Part shown: positions 31,774 through 40,627 of the stretch, in pieces
How the letters are laid out: the number at the start of each line of letters is the position of its first letter
How positions within the stretch are numbered: position 1 is the first letter of the stretch
From: Methanoculleus horonobensis
Lineage (GTDB): Archaea > Halobacteriota > Methanomicrobia > Methanomicrobiales > Methanoculleaceae
DNA: 64,000 bases
Reading direction: 5' to 3'
Assembly (NCBI RefSeq): GCF_001602375.1
Contig: NZ_BCNY01000015.1
Span: forward strand, 310,001 to 374,000
Notes under the pieces: generated by a model
The model's input: the letters and a program-made list of their open reading frames with translations, nothing else
Told to the model about the DNA's origin: nothing
The model's database searches: none
Program-made: the position numbers and the translations under genes

Positions 31774-32832
31774 TCACCCCCTCCGCACGCGAACGAGAAG
31801 CCCCGCCCCGGCGAGACCTGCAATTCCCGTGAGCCACGAGAACGGCAGCCCGGCCCGCTGGACGGCGGTCGCCGACGCGACGGGGCCGAACGTTAATGTC
31901 GGCTCGGTGAGGGGAGGGGTCGTCGCCACAGTCTCCTCCGCCGGCACGGCAAAGACCGCAACCAGAGTGAAGTGCGGGACCGCCGCGGTGACCGTCCGGG
32001 TCGCGGGATTGACCGTCGTGGCGAGGGATTCCCAGGCGCCGGTCGCGCTGTTGTACAACCGGACAGCGAACTGCCCGGCCGCATAGCGCTTCCACTCCTC
32101 CGGGGTGAGGGTGAACGAGACCTCGATCGGCGGGTCGAAGGTCGCACCGTCGGGGCCGCACCGGAGCGCCCGGCCGACCGGCGCTTCCCCCTCACCGGGG
32201 GCGGGGAGGTCAGCGGGAGGGACACTCCTCACACTCACCATACTGAGTGGCCTCCCAAAACGGTCCTCTCCTCGGACACCCGGAGCGATGGAGAGGCTGG
32301 CGTCCCCCTCCGTGGTGGTGATGACGGTTGCAACCTGGACCGCGCCAGCGGCATCGGTCTGCAGGGAACCGCTCCCGGTATACTCCGCCACCGGTGCTGC
32401 GGGTATAAATGACCCAAACGAGCCACCCCCACCCCCGCCGCCACCACCCGATGCCCCACCACCGCCGGAAGAACCGCCGGATTCGCTACCCTTCGTCGCC
32501 GCGAGAGCAAGGCTTGCGGAGGTGCCGGGGGTGTAGACCGAGGTTCTGGGGGCCGTTATCCCATCGACAAGGAACGTGATGCTCTTCCCGGCATCACCCT
32601 CGTCTCCCCTGACGAGCAGGCGTTCGTCAAAGAGGACGTCACCGCCAAAGACCCCGATGGCGGTGAGTGGGGCGTTCCGCAGTCACGATCATCGATCCGG
32701 GCGGTGATGACGGGCCCGGCCGGCGCCGGGCTTTTGTCGATCGTGACCATACCCGAGAACTCCGCGGAAGGATGAGATGGCTGGTGCCGCTCCCGCGAGG
32801 GCGAGGAGGAAGAGCAAAACCGTCTCATTCAC
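31774..32832 (-). pseudogene. Secreted surface-protein gene broken by two compensating frameshifts
   Basis: Reading from GTG 32832: a signal peptide (VNETVLLFLLALAGAAPAIS) in one frame, then an extracellular domain (AEFSGMVTIDKSPAPAG, then PVITARIDDRDCG) continues in a second frame after about 32765, and APLTAIGVFGGDVLFDE returns to the first frame after about 32690. The rest (LLVRGDEGDAGKSITFLVDG, a Gly-rich stretch, EVSFTLTPEEWKRYA, a C-terminal membrane helix and RVRRG) is intact. A TGA separates the first and last parts in their common frame. The parts form one plausible protein, so I read it as a frameshifted surface-protein gene. Sequencing error is the alternative. It follows the S-layer gene directly. 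Confidence 0.6.
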
Positions 32833-32833
32833 C

Positions 32834-34954
32834 TCACACCCCCATGACGCCGAGGGTGCCCGGCCCGGCCATGTAGAGCCAGTAGCCCCGGCCGGGGTAG
32901 ACCGCTCTCGTATCGGCGTTCTGGCCGCTCCCGCCGTTGACGATCACCGCTTCGAAGGCCTGCGCCCCGCCGTTAAACCCGATCAGGGTCGTCCACTGCC
33001 CGTCGACCGAGTAGAGGGCGTCCCGTGCCGTCATCGGGGAGGTGCCGGGGAAACCGACTGCGTTCCAGCCGACCACGAGGCTGCGCTCCGGGGGCGAGAC
33101 CGGGAGGGCGGTCGAGAAGTTGAGGGCGACCGTCGCGGGCCCGGCCGAGTAGATCCAGATCCCTTCGAGGGGGACGAGGGGGTCGGTCAGTGTGAGGGCT
33201 ATCCACGTCCCGCTGGCGGTGTCGTAGCGGAGGACTGAGTGGCCGTCGGTATCGACGGCAGAAAAGATTGCTGCGGTGTCGTTCCCTGACGCAAGCGGCT
33301 GGGGGATCGAGATGAAGTTCCAGCCCGGGGCGAGGGTGAGGTTGTCGCCGGAGAGCGGAGACTCTCGACTCTCGATCACGGTGAAAGTCGCATTCTGGGT
33401 CGCAGCCGTCCTGATCGACTCAACCGTGACGACGTACTGACCCGGCCGAAAACCGGTCGCATTGACCTCAAAAGACCACCTGTTCAGACCGTCACCCTTC
33501 ACGACGGCTACAGTACCGGCGTCTGTACTGTTATCGGCCGGACCGGCAACCGGGATCACCTCGACGGACAGCAGATTGCCGGCCGCGAGGCTCGTGGTGC
33601 CGGCGACTGTGAACGTGCTTCCCGTGGCCGGCTCGGCGATCGGGTCGATGAAGATCCGGGGCTCCTCGACAATGAAAGTGAAATTCGTATACGTGTCGAT
33701 GAACTGAGAGTCAAGGGCGGCGATCAGTGCGTCTGCCGCCTCGCGTGGCTGCAGAGCAGTAAGATTGACGGGTGTTATGTCGTTGCCGGTAAGCGTGGTG
33801 CCTGAAACCCGGACGTCGAATGCATCGTCATAGGGGTGCTGGACGACGACGTCGTAACGCCCGGTATGCATGGCCATCGTATCTTCAAACGAGATAGTGT
33901 ACTCAAACGTGCCATCGGAGCCGACAGGAGCAGGCTGCTGGAACCTGTAATAGTTCTCGCCGAATATCCATACGCGGACACTGGTCGGATCGCCGGTCGC
34001 AGTCCCGGTGATCACCAGATCGTCACCCTTCGCGACGACGGCGCTCGTGGTTGCCTCAACAAAAGGAGCCTGGAGTAGTATGGAAGTTGTGCTATAGGGA
34101 GCACCGTTGAGAGCGTTCCTGGCGCGGGGCTCCGGGAGAGCATAAACCGTGTAAACGCCGGCATCCAGTATCCTGGTGTAGAGGAGAGAAGTATTCCACC
34201 GATAAGTCCAGGTATCGTCGGTATCGACGTCCACCCGGGTGAAGGTGCTCTCGTTGCCGGTTTGAACGCCTGCACTGAGAACCCCTTTCCTGAGGTCTTC
34301 GAACCCGATGCCGTTAGGAGGGAGGTTCGGGCCGGTCAGGAAGAGGTAGGTGACGTCGTTATCGGTATTGGTCCCGGAGAAGACGATCTCGTCGCCCATA
34401 TGGTAGAAGCCGGTGCCGGATGGAAAGACGGTCACGGCACCCCTCTCGACGAGCACTTCGGCCTCATCGAAAACATCCGGGTTTGCCGGATCCTCGACAC
34501 GGATCGTGAACCGCCGTTCGCCGGTGCTCTGATCGGTGTCGAACTGAACGAACCGGGTACCAGCGACGTTGGTCGTAACAGTCGCTGCGGAACCGATGTT
34601 GTTCGTCACACCAACCTGGCCGGGTGCGATCTCCGGGTGCTCTCCGGGATCAAGGCCATCGACCTCCCTGACAGAGAGATGGTACTCCTTGCGCGGCTCG
34701 CCGGTGACGGTCACAATGAAGTCGTTTCCACGGATGATACTGCTCTTGCTGACAGCGATGGCGGGCATCCCGGCGCTCATGGTTCCTATCACTCCTGCTG
34801 TTTCAGCGTCAGATCCTGCTGCAGGAACCTGAATAAAGACGGTATCGCCGGCTGTGCCGGGGCTGTCAAATGCCGCCGCTGGCACAACGACCAGCGCAGC
34901 CAGGAGGGCCACGGCAACAGCCATCCGGATTGATGTTCGCTTTAAGCTCATCAT
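32834..34954 (-). CDS. DUF3821/S-layer-type glycoprotein
   Basis: A 706-residue exported protein. The signal peptide (IRMAVAVALLAALVVVPAAAF) is followed by a DUF3821-like region (GDTVFIQVPAAGSD, AISV-type repeats, FVQFDTDQSTG), a long series of beta-sandwich domains and, near the C-terminus, SEVIP/GWNFISIPQPL-type beta repeats and a GRGYWLYMAGPG end. Several sequons (NAT, NST) suggest glycosylation. This fits the S-layer and surface proteins of Methanomicrobiales. Domain SSL around residues 480-560 recurs in the protein at 53110. Start ATG 34954 is preceded by GGGATT. The pseudogene follows 1 base after its stop. Confidence 0.75.
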   Translation of the reverse strand: MMSLKRTSIRMAVAVALLAALVVVPAAAFDSPGTAGDTVFIQVPAAGSDAETAGVIGTMSAGMPAIAVSKSSIIRGNDFIVTVTGEPRKEYHLSVREVDGLDPGEHPEIAPGQVGVTNNIGSAATVTTNVAGTRFVQFDTDQSTGERRFTIRVEDPANPDVFDEAEVLVERGAVTVFPSGTGFYHMGDEIVFSGTNTDNDVTYLFLTGPNLPPNGIGFEDLRKGVLSAGVQTGNESTFTRVDVDTDDTWTYRWNTSLLYTRILDAGVYTVYALPEPRARNALNGAPYSTTSILLQAPFVEATTSAVVAKGDDLVITGTATGDPTSVRVWIFGENYYRFQQPAPVGSDGTFEYTISFEDTMAMHTGRYDVVVQHPYDDAFDVRVSGTTLTGNDITPVNLTALQPREAADALIAALDSQFIDTYTNFTFIVEEPRIFIDPIAEPATGSTFTVAGTTSLAAGNLLSVEVIPVAGPADNSTDAGTVAVVKGDGLNRWSFEVNATGFRPGQYVVTVESIRTAATQNATFTVIESRESPLSGDNLTLAPGWNFISIPQPLASGNDTAAIFSAVDTDGHSVLRYDTASGTWIALTLTDPLVPLEGIWIYSAGPATVALNFSTALPVSPPERSLVVGWNAVGFPGTSPMTARDALYSVDGQWTTLIGFNGGAQAFEAVIVNGGSGQNADTRAVYPGRGYWLYMAGPGTLGVMGV

Positions 34955-35289
34955 AATCCCTTTCTCGATGGTGCGTAGCCGGGAGGGCTTGCACCACGCA
35001 GGACGCTGGTCGCGGAAGCTGGAGCGGGAGACGGATATCGGTCGACCGGTTGGTGCCCCCATCCCGTGCGCGGGCCACGATCTCGTGTAAGGCAGATAAA
35101 GATGTCGTTACCGGCCGGGTTGTAGAATCAGGGGCATATTTATCCAGCATCGTAGGAGAACCGGTTCTCCTTTACGGTGATGGCCGGGTTCCCACCGGCT
35201 GTCGGGCTCCGGGGCGGCCCCATGAGATACTGACCGGCCCGGAGGGAGAATAAGTTGTCTGTCTGGAACAGCGAAACCGTTGCCGGCAG
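34955..35289. other. Promoter region of the S-layer-type gene
   Basis: About 335 bases with no gene. On the minus strand two TATA-like elements occur, GGATAAATATGCC (about 35134-35146) and ATCTTTATCTGCC (about 35092-35104), which would give leaders of about 115-155 bases. An 18-bp perfect palindrome lies just upstream of the first. Confidence 0.45.
35154..35171 (-). promoter_or_regulatory. 18-bp perfect palindrome upstream of the S-layer promoter
   Basis: AGGAGAACCGGTTCTCCT is a perfect palindrome with no spacer. It lies 8 bases upstream of the distal TATA-like element on the minus strand, a typical activator position. Confidence 0.5.
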
Positions 35290-35499
35290 TCATGCCCGGC
35301 TATCCTTCTTCCGGCGCTCCAGAATTCCTGCAACAACCGTATCGAGATCCTGTTCGAGCCAGATCTTACGTTCTTTGGTATAGTCCCCGCTTCCGTGGGA
35401 GTAACTCCGGATGAACCGTATCGCATCGGCAGGCCCGAGGCTCCTCACCAGTGCCTCGAACCCCCGGACCCTGATCTCATTAAGCGTCTTCACTTCCAT
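35290..35499 (-). CDS. Small hypothetical protein, likely toxin-antitoxin partner
   Basis: A 69-residue protein: MEVKTLNEIRVRGFEALVRS, then LGPADAIRFIRSYSHGSGDYTKERKIWLEQ and DLDTVVAGILERRKKDSRA. The 'EALVRxLGPxDAIRFI' and GSGDYTKER patterns occur in small proteins paired with PIN-like genes, as I recall; this is not verified. It overlaps the end of a PIN-like remnant by 20 bases, the spacing usual for toxin-antitoxin pairs. No membrane segment. Function unknown. Confidence 0.6.
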   Translation of the reverse strand: MEVKTLNEIRVRGFEALVRSLGPADAIRFIRSYSHGSGDYTKERKIWLEQDLDTVVAGILERRKKDSRA

Positions 35500-35640
35500 C
35501 GGCCGTCACCTCCATGAGCCACTGCACAGGATTGTATATCCAGATAGGGATCGTATCCGATATAACCCAGATGAGAACATCGTCCGTCGTGAGCAGTACA
35601 GCACCGGCACTCTCAGCAGGTGAGGGTGGAGAACATCGTC
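35480..35640 (-). pseudogene. Truncated C-terminus of a PIN-like toxin gene
   Basis: In the minus frame ending at TAA 35482-35480 the text reads AGAVLLTTDDVLIWVISDTI then PIWIYNPVQWLMEVTADGS. TTDDVL and the NPVQWLMEV end look like the last strand and helix of PIN-domain toxins. There is no start codon and no N-terminal half: sense is lost after about 35625. The truncation lies only about 25-40 bases from the tRNA-derived inverted repeat, which suggests a rearrangement point. Identity of the family is a judgement from the short tail. Confidence 0.4.
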
Positions 35641-35665
35641 TCCCGAACCGGCACCTGCCCCTTAT

Positions 35666-35726
35666 GGTCTAGCGGTACGACTTCGCCTACCCACGGCGAC
35701 GTCATAACCAGCTAGACCACGAGCCC
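35666..35726. other. Chimeric tRNA relic: two tRNA 5' halves in inverted orientation
   Basis: On the plus strand GGTCTAGCGGTACGACTTCG and CCTACCCACGGCGA (35666-35699) match the D-arm and anticodon arm of a Gly(CCC)-type tRNA. On the minus strand GGGCTCGTGGTCTAGC then TGGTTATGACGTCGCC (35726 down to 35695) match the acceptor, D-arm and start of the anticodon stem of a Val-type tRNA. Together they form a 24-bp imperfect inverted repeat around a 7-base loop TACCCAC. No T-arm or 3' acceptor strand exists on either strand. It is a relic, not a working tRNA. Next to it TGCCCC-ACCG-GGGGCA (about 35731-35746) forms a further hairpin. Confidence 0.55.
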
Positions 35727-35856
35727 ATTATGCCCCACCGGGGGCATCCACCGCATCCCGTTGAACTATCTGGAATTCTCGGATAGTTGCCCGGCACCAC
35801 ACCAGAAGAGCACCCGAGGGACAACCTATATCCCGCACCCCGCACCCTCACCGAGC

Positions 35857-37506
35857 ATGTCTGCCGGCGGACCGGACTGGAAGAAGAGCCTCCCCGCCGA
35901 CCTCGTCGCCGGGGCGACCACCGCCCTCGTCGGCATCCCGCAGGGGATGGGGTTCGCCCTCGTCGCCGGGGTCAACCCCGTCTACGGCCTCTATACCGCC
36001 GCATTCTCGACCGCGATCGGGGCGCTCCTCACCGGTTCCTCGTACCTCAAGGTGATGCTCTCGAACGTCCTCGCGGTCTCGATCTTCTCGGTCCTCGCCC
36101 CCGTCCCCGAGGCCGACGTCCCGGCCACCCTCTTCGTGCTGACCATCCTCGTCGGGGCCTTCCAGCTCGGGTTCGGGCTCCTCCGGGCAGGCAGCCTGAC
36201 CCGGTTCATCTCCACCGCCGTCCTCACCGGGTTCGTCACTGGCGCGGCGCTCCTCATCGTCCTCGGCCAGCTCGGCAACCTCACCGGCTACCAGCTCCCG
36301 CGGGAGGCGATCCAGGTCCTCGCCATCCCCGAGTTGCTCCTCCACGCAGGCGAGATCCAGCCGCAGGCGCTCTTCGTCGGCCTCCTCACCATCAGTCTCG
36401 CCCTCGCCCTTCAGCGGGTGCCGCGCCTCACTTCCTTCTCGCTCCTCCTCCCGGTCATCATCGCGGCCCTCCTCGTCCGGATCGCGCTTCCGGAAGTCGC
36501 GATCGTCGGCGATATCGCCGCCATCCCCGCCGGCCTCCCGGCACCCATCATCCCCGACCTCGCCCTCGCGCCCGGGCTCCTCGTCCCGGCGCTCGCCCTC
36601 GCCATCATCGGGCTCGTGATGGCCGTCGGGGTCACCGAGACGACCCCGGAGCTGGACGGCAGCATCGCCGACGTGAACCGGGACTTCTCCGGGCAGGGGG
36701 TGACGAACATCCTCGCGAGTCTCCTCCAGTGCGCCCCGTCGGCCGGCTCTCTCTCGGCAACGGCGCTCAACGTCGCCGCCGGGGCAGAGACCCGGGCGGC
36801 AAACCTCTTCTCGGGCATCCTCGTCGGGGCGGTCATCGTTGTCGCGGGCCCGCTCGCGGAACAGATCCCGCTCCCGGCCCTCGCCGGGATCCTGATCCTC
36901 ATCGGCGCCGAACTCATCTACCAACCCCGCGAGATCGCCTGCATCTGGAAGTACTCCCGCCCCGGGCGCTGGGCGATGGTTGCCACCTTCATCTCCACCC
37001 AGGTGCTCCCGCTCCAGTACAGCATCTACGTCGGCGTCCTCCTCTCGCTTGCCGTCTACCTGGTCACCTCCACGCGGGAAGCGACCGTGATCCGCCTCGT
37101 CCCGGTCGAGGGAGGGATGTTCCAGGAAGAACCGGCTCCGGGGCGGCTCTTAGCCGGCCGGATCACCGTCCTCGCCATCTCCGGCAGTGTCTACTTCGCC
37201 ACCCTCAGGGCGATCGAGCGGTCGCTCCCGTCCCCGGAGGGGGCGGAAGGCGCTATCGTCATCCTCTCCCTTCGGGGGAGGATCGAGGTAGGTATCGGGA
37301 TCTTTCGGATGCTGGAGCGCTACGCCCGGCGCGTTCAGGCGCACGGGGGCCGGCTCATCCTCGCCGAGGTTGATCCGCGGCTCCTTGCTGGCCTCGAAGG
37401 GAGCGGAGCAGCCGCAGTCATCGGTCATAGAAACATCTTCCCCGCGACGCCGGTCATCGGGGAGTCGCTTCGGGCGGCCATCCGGGCGATGGGGGCCGGA
37501 AGGTGA
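35857..37506 (+). CDS. SulP-family inorganic anion transporter with STAS domain
   Basis: A 549-residue protein: about 11-14 membrane helices (SulP signature region GIPQGMGFALVAGVNPVYGLYTAAFST) and a C-terminal STAS domain (ISGSVYFATLRAIERS... to VIGHRNIFPATP). SulP proteins import sulfate, molybdate, bicarbonate or nitrate. The substrate is not readable from sequence. The TATA box CCTATATC at 35825-35832 lies about 28 bases before ATG 35857, so the mRNA is probably leaderless, and earlier starts are unlikely. Next gene is 47 bases downstream on the same strand. Confidence 0.88.
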   Translation: MSAGGPDWKKSLPADLVAGATTALVGIPQGMGFALVAGVNPVYGLYTAAFSTAIGALLTGSSYLKVMLSNVLAVSIFSVLAPVPEADVPATLFVLTILVGAFQLGFGLLRAGSLTRFISTAVLTGFVTGAALLIVLGQLGNLTGYQLPREAIQVLAIPELLLHAGEIQPQALFVGLLTISLALALQRVPRLTSFSLLLPVIIAALLVRIALPEVAIVGDIAAIPAGLPAPIIPDLALAPGLLVPALALAIIGLVMAVGVTETTPELDGSIADVNRDFSGQGVTNILASLLQCAPSAGSLSATALNVAAGAETRAANLFSGILVGAVIVVAGPLAEQIPLPALAGILILIGAELIYQPREIACIWKYSRPGRWAMVATFISTQVLPLQYSIYVGVLLSLAVYLVTSTREATVIRLVPVEGGMFQEEPAPGRLLAGRITVLAISGSVYFATLRAIERSLPSPEGAEGAIVILSLRGRIEVGIGIFRMLERYARRVQAHGGRLILAEVDPRLLAGLEGSGAAAVIGHRNIFPATPVIGESLRAAIRAMGAGR

Positions 37507-37553
37507 TAAGTCCGCCGGAAAACTCTTCTCTGTGAAGCACCCATACCGTTCCT

Positions 37554-38579
37554 GTGAACTTCGCCGGGAACCTCCCTCCCCCCGCCCGCATCGCGATCGT
37601 CGGGGCGGCGGTCGTCATCGTGCTCGCGGGGGCGAGAGCAGCAACACCGATCCTCGGCCCGCTCCTCGTCGCCGTCTTCTTCGCGATGATCACCGCACCC
37701 GTCATGGCGTGGCTGACCCGGCGAGGGATACCGCGGATCCCTGCCGCCATACTGGTGGTCGTGGGGCTTATCGGGATCTTCGCCGGCGTGATCGCCTTCC
37801 TCGGGGTGGCCCTCACCGGGTTTATCCGTTCCCTGCCGGGCTACCAGGCGGGCCTTGAGGAGGAGATCGCCGTCCTCGCCGATTACGGCATCGATCCAGA
37901 CACCTTCACGATATGGGACTACATCGACCAGGGGTTCGTCATCCAGCAGATTGCCGGGATCGCCCGCGAGGTCGGGAACATCGCCGTCGATGCCTTCCTG
38001 GTCTTCGTCGGGATCGGGTTCCTGCTCATTGAAGCCCCCCGGCTCACGGCCACCCTCAAAAAGCATCTCGGGGCGGAGAGTACCCTCTACCGCCACTTCT
38101 CGCAGTCAGGCCGGCTCCTCATCGACTACGTGGTGGTCAGGACAAAGGTGAACCTGATCACCGGCGTAGGGACCGGGCTCTTCCTTGCCGTCCTCGGGGT
38201 CGACTTCGCGGTGCTCTGGGGGTTCATCGCTTTCGTCCTGAGTTATGTCCCCTACATCGGGCTCGTCGTGGCCGCAATCCCCCCCACCCTCCTCGCGCTC
38301 ATCGAGTTCGGACCGGCAGGAGCCGTCGCCGTCATCGCCGCCGTCGCCCTGATCGACGCCGCCGCAGAGAACCTCTTCCTCCCCCGGATGGCCGGCCGGG
38401 AACTCAACCTCTCGCCATTCTTCGTTCTCTTCTCCGTCGTCTTCTGGGGATTCATCCTCGGCACGGTCGGGATCTTCCTCGCCATACCCCTGACGATCGC
38501 GGTGAAACTCTCCCTCGACAGCTGGGAAGAGACGCGGTGGATCGGGGAGATGATGGGCAGCGGAGACCGGGACCGGTAG
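37554..38579 (+). CDS. AI-2E/PerM-family membrane protein
   Basis: A 341-residue permease-like protein with about eight helices. The family signature is in the last third: GRLLIDYVVVRTKVNLITGVGTGLFLAVLGVDFAVLWG and SYVPYIGLVVAAIPPTLLALIEFGPAGA. Such proteins (TqsA/PerM) export small molecules, though many are uncharacterised. The GTG start gives VNFAGNLPPPARI before the first helix. It follows the SulP gene by 47 bases and may be cotranscribed with it; no partner links are obvious. Confidence 0.88.
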   Translation: MNFAGNLPPPARIAIVGAAVVIVLAGARAATPILGPLLVAVFFAMITAPVMAWLTRRGIPRIPAAILVVVGLIGIFAGVIAFLGVALTGFIRSLPGYQAGLEEEIAVLADYGIDPDTFTIWDYIDQGFVIQQIAGIAREVGNIAVDAFLVFVGIGFLLIEAPRLTATLKKHLGAESTLYRHFSQSGRLLIDYVVVRTKVNLITGVGTGLFLAVLGVDFAVLWGFIAFVLSYVPYIGLVVAAIPPTLLALIEFGPAGAVAVIAAVALIDAAAENLFLPRMAGRELNLSPFFVLFSVVFWGFILGTVGIFLAIPLTIAVKLSLDSWEETRWIGEMMGSGDRDR

Positions 38580-38623
38580 TAGCAGCACAAGATGTTTAGG
38601 AGACGCTGCCCAACCCGTGATCC

Positions 38624-39238
38624 ATGAAGATACCAGCCGGCCTCTACCTCGCCTACCTCTTCCAGTTCCTCATCGCCGCAAACGTCCTCCTCGCGTTCGC
38701 GCTCGGCGAGTACTCGCAGGTTTTTACCGGCGTCATCGCACTCGGCCTGACCCTGGTTCCCGCTGTCGCCACCCGCAGGTGGAACATCACGCTCCCCTGG
38801 CAGGTGAACCTCCTCATCGTTCTCTCGCTCTACCTCCACATCGCGGGCGAGATCCGGGGATTCTACATGCTCTACTACCCCTACTACGACAAGATCGCCC
38901 ACCTCATCTCCGGGATAACCGTCTCGGTGCTCGCTTTCGTCATCGTCCTGCTGCTCGACCGGTTCAGCAGGCTGAACCTCTCGAGGTGGATGATCGTCGG
39001 GTTCGTCATCATTGCCGCGATGGCGATGGAAGGGTTCTGGGAGATCTACGAATGGCTCTTCGACACCTTCCTCGGGACGAACCTTCAGTACGGGCTCGAC
39101 GACACCATGCTCGATATGATCTTCGTTCTGGTCGGGTCGGTCATCGTCGCGCTTGCCGGGAATCGTCACCTCTCCCGGTTCTCAAAAGAGGAGATCACCG
39201 GGAGGCTGGTGATCCCGAAAGGGCCCCCGGCAAAATGA
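38624..39238 (+). CDS. DUF2238/YjdF-type membrane protein (second copy)
   Basis: A 204-residue paralogue of the protein at 4132-4797: about five or six helices and the same motifs YYDKIAHLISG, GFWEIYEWLFDTFLGTNLQYGLDDTMLDMIF. This copy lacks the extended C-terminal tail of the first. The conserved Asp, His and Glu residues suggest a metal-binding membrane enzyme or transporter, which is an inference. ATG 38624 begins MKIPAGLYLAYLFQF, aligned with the first copy. It sits 45 bases after the AI-2E-type gene. Confidence 0.72.
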   Translation: MKIPAGLYLAYLFQFLIAANVLLAFALGEYSQVFTGVIALGLTLVPAVATRRWNITLPWQVNLLIVLSLYLHIAGEIRGFYMLYYPYYDKIAHLISGITVSVLAFVIVLLLDRFSRLNLSRWMIVGFVIIAAMAMEGFWEIYEWLFDTFLGTNLQYGLDDTMLDMIFVLVGSVIVALAGNRHLSRFSKEEITGRLVIPKGPPAK

Positions 39239-39280
39239 CAGCCGGAACCTTTTTTAAATCCACCCCGGAGAGGGGGCGCC

Positions 39281-39673
39281 ATGATTGAGGAGATGGCAAC
39301 TGGTGCAGAGAACGTCGTCGGGTTCAGGTTCGACGGCGAGATGACGGCCGGAGATTACGACGGAACGCTGATCCCGGCACTCCGGGACGCGGAGGGGGAT
39401 CACCCGGTTCTCCGGATACTCTTTCATATCGTGAACTTCCACCGCTGGAAACCGCACGGCTACTGGGAGAGGCTCAAGGACTGGCCGGGGATGGAGAAGG
39501 TCGACCGGATCGCGATCGTCGGCGGAGAGAAGTGGGAAGAATGGATGAACCACCTGCCGGGGCTCTTCGTGGGATTTACGGATATCGACGTGCGCTATTT
39601 CACCGAAGGCCACCTGGACGCCGCCATCGGCTGGCTCAGGGAGCCGATACCGGCCGAACCGGAGAGAATATAG
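39281..39673 (+). CDS. SpoIIAA-like STAS/SEC14-type protein (copy 1)
   Basis: A 130-residue alpha/beta protein of the SpoIIAA-like family. The characteristic text is VVGFRFDGEMTAGDYDGTLIP, LRILFHIVNFHRWKPHGYWE, DRIAIVGGEKWEEWMNHLPG and DIDVRYFTEGHLDAAIGWL. Such proteins have a CRAL-TRIO/SEC14-like fold and are thought to bind small lipids or metabolites. The serine that STAS anti-sigma antagonists use is not present. An AACCTTTTTTAAATC promoter element lies about 30 bases upstream. A very similar gene at 42188 has the same promoter at the same distance. Confidence 0.82.
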   Translation: MIEEMATGAENVVGFRFDGEMTAGDYDGTLIPALRDAEGDHPVLRILFHIVNFHRWKPHGYWERLKDWPGMEKVDRIAIVGGEKWEEWMNHLPGLFVGFTDIDVRYFTEGHLDAAIGWLREPIPAEPERI

Positions 39674-39753
39674 GTCTCGGTCCCGCCTGTTTCCAGAAGA
39701 CAGGCAACCTTTTTTCATCCCGGGAAACCTACCGATGATCTGACAGACATCCC

Positions 39754-40620
39754 ATGCAATATTATAAAGACATCGTATTTCAGAAACCCCTGCCTGAAGA
39801 GATCCGGCGTCTTGGACTGCTCCCGGCGGACCTGCACTTCCATACCCGGCACTCCGACTCCCCAACCCGCGTGCGTGACGCTTTGAAACTCGCGGCACGG
39901 CGGAGGATCGGGCTTGCGATCACCGACCACAACCAGACGAGCGGCGTCTCCGAGGCAGAGCGGCAGGGGATCCGGGTCCCCCTCATCCCCGGGATCGAGG
40001 TCAGCGCCAACGACGGCCCGCACATCCTGCTCTACTTCTACTCGGTATCCGACCTCCTGGACTTTTACCGCCGTCACGTCGAGAAGAACCGGAGAAACGG
40101 CCCATACACCGCGATACGTCTCGATACAACCGAGATTCTCGACCGCCGGGAAGGCTACGCCTGTATCGCCGCGGAGGCACATCCCTGCGGCTACGCCTTC
40201 CTTAACCGGGGCGTCCAGCGGTGCGTCGCCGGCGAGTGTATCGGGGAAGGGATCTTCTCCCGCCTGGACGGGCTTGAGGTGATCTGCGGCGGGATGGCCC
40301 GGTCCCACAACCTGAAGGCGGCCGGGCTCGCCGTCGCCCACGGCCTCGGGCGGACCGGCGGAACCGACGGCCACCTCCTCTACGAACTCGGCGGGGTCGT
40401 CACCTGCGCCGAGGCCGATACCGTCGAAGAGTTCCTGGACGCCATCCGGGCAAAAAAGAACGTCATCATCGGGCGCGAGCGGCCGCTCTACGAGAAGGCA
40501 GTGATGGGAACCGCGGTTCTTCCGCACCATCTCCCCTATGCCGTCCCCATCCTCCAGGCCCGCTGGGAGCAGGGCCTCCCCCGGATCAGGAAGCTTGTTG
40601 AGGGGCGGCTGAACCGGTGA
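39754..40620 (+). CDS. PHP-domain metal-dependent phosphoesterase
   Basis: A 288-residue PHP-family protein. Metal ligands are visible in LHFHTRHSD, AITDHNQTSG, IPGIEVSAND, AEAHPCGYAF and GTDGHLLYELG. PHP proteins hydrolyse phosphoesters in nucleotides, sugars or DNA polymerase proofreading; single-domain members like this act on small molecules or RNA/DNA ends. No signal peptide. It converges with the cardiolipin synthase gene, 7 bases between stops. An ACCTTTTTT element lies about 45 bases upstream of the ATG. Confidence 0.85.
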   Translation: MQYYKDIVFQKPLPEEIRRLGLLPADLHFHTRHSDSPTRVRDALKLAARRRIGLAITDHNQTSGVSEAERQGIRVPLIPGIEVSANDGPHILLYFYSVSDLLDFYRRHVEKNRRNGPYTAIRLDTTEILDRREGYACIAAEAHPCGYAFLNRGVQRCVAGECIGEGIFSRLDGLEVICGGMARSHNLKAAGLAVAHGLGRTGGTDGHLLYELGGVVTCAEADTVEEFLDAIRAKKNVIIGRERPLYEKAVMGTAVLPHHLPYAVPILQARWEQGLPRIRKLVEGRLNR

Positions 40621-40627
40621 GATGGCC

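Noticed and set aside
32420-32475. CCN-rich stretch and similar run at 59835-59930
   Set aside because: These encode poly-Gly segments of a surface-protein pseudogene and of the DUF2207 protein.
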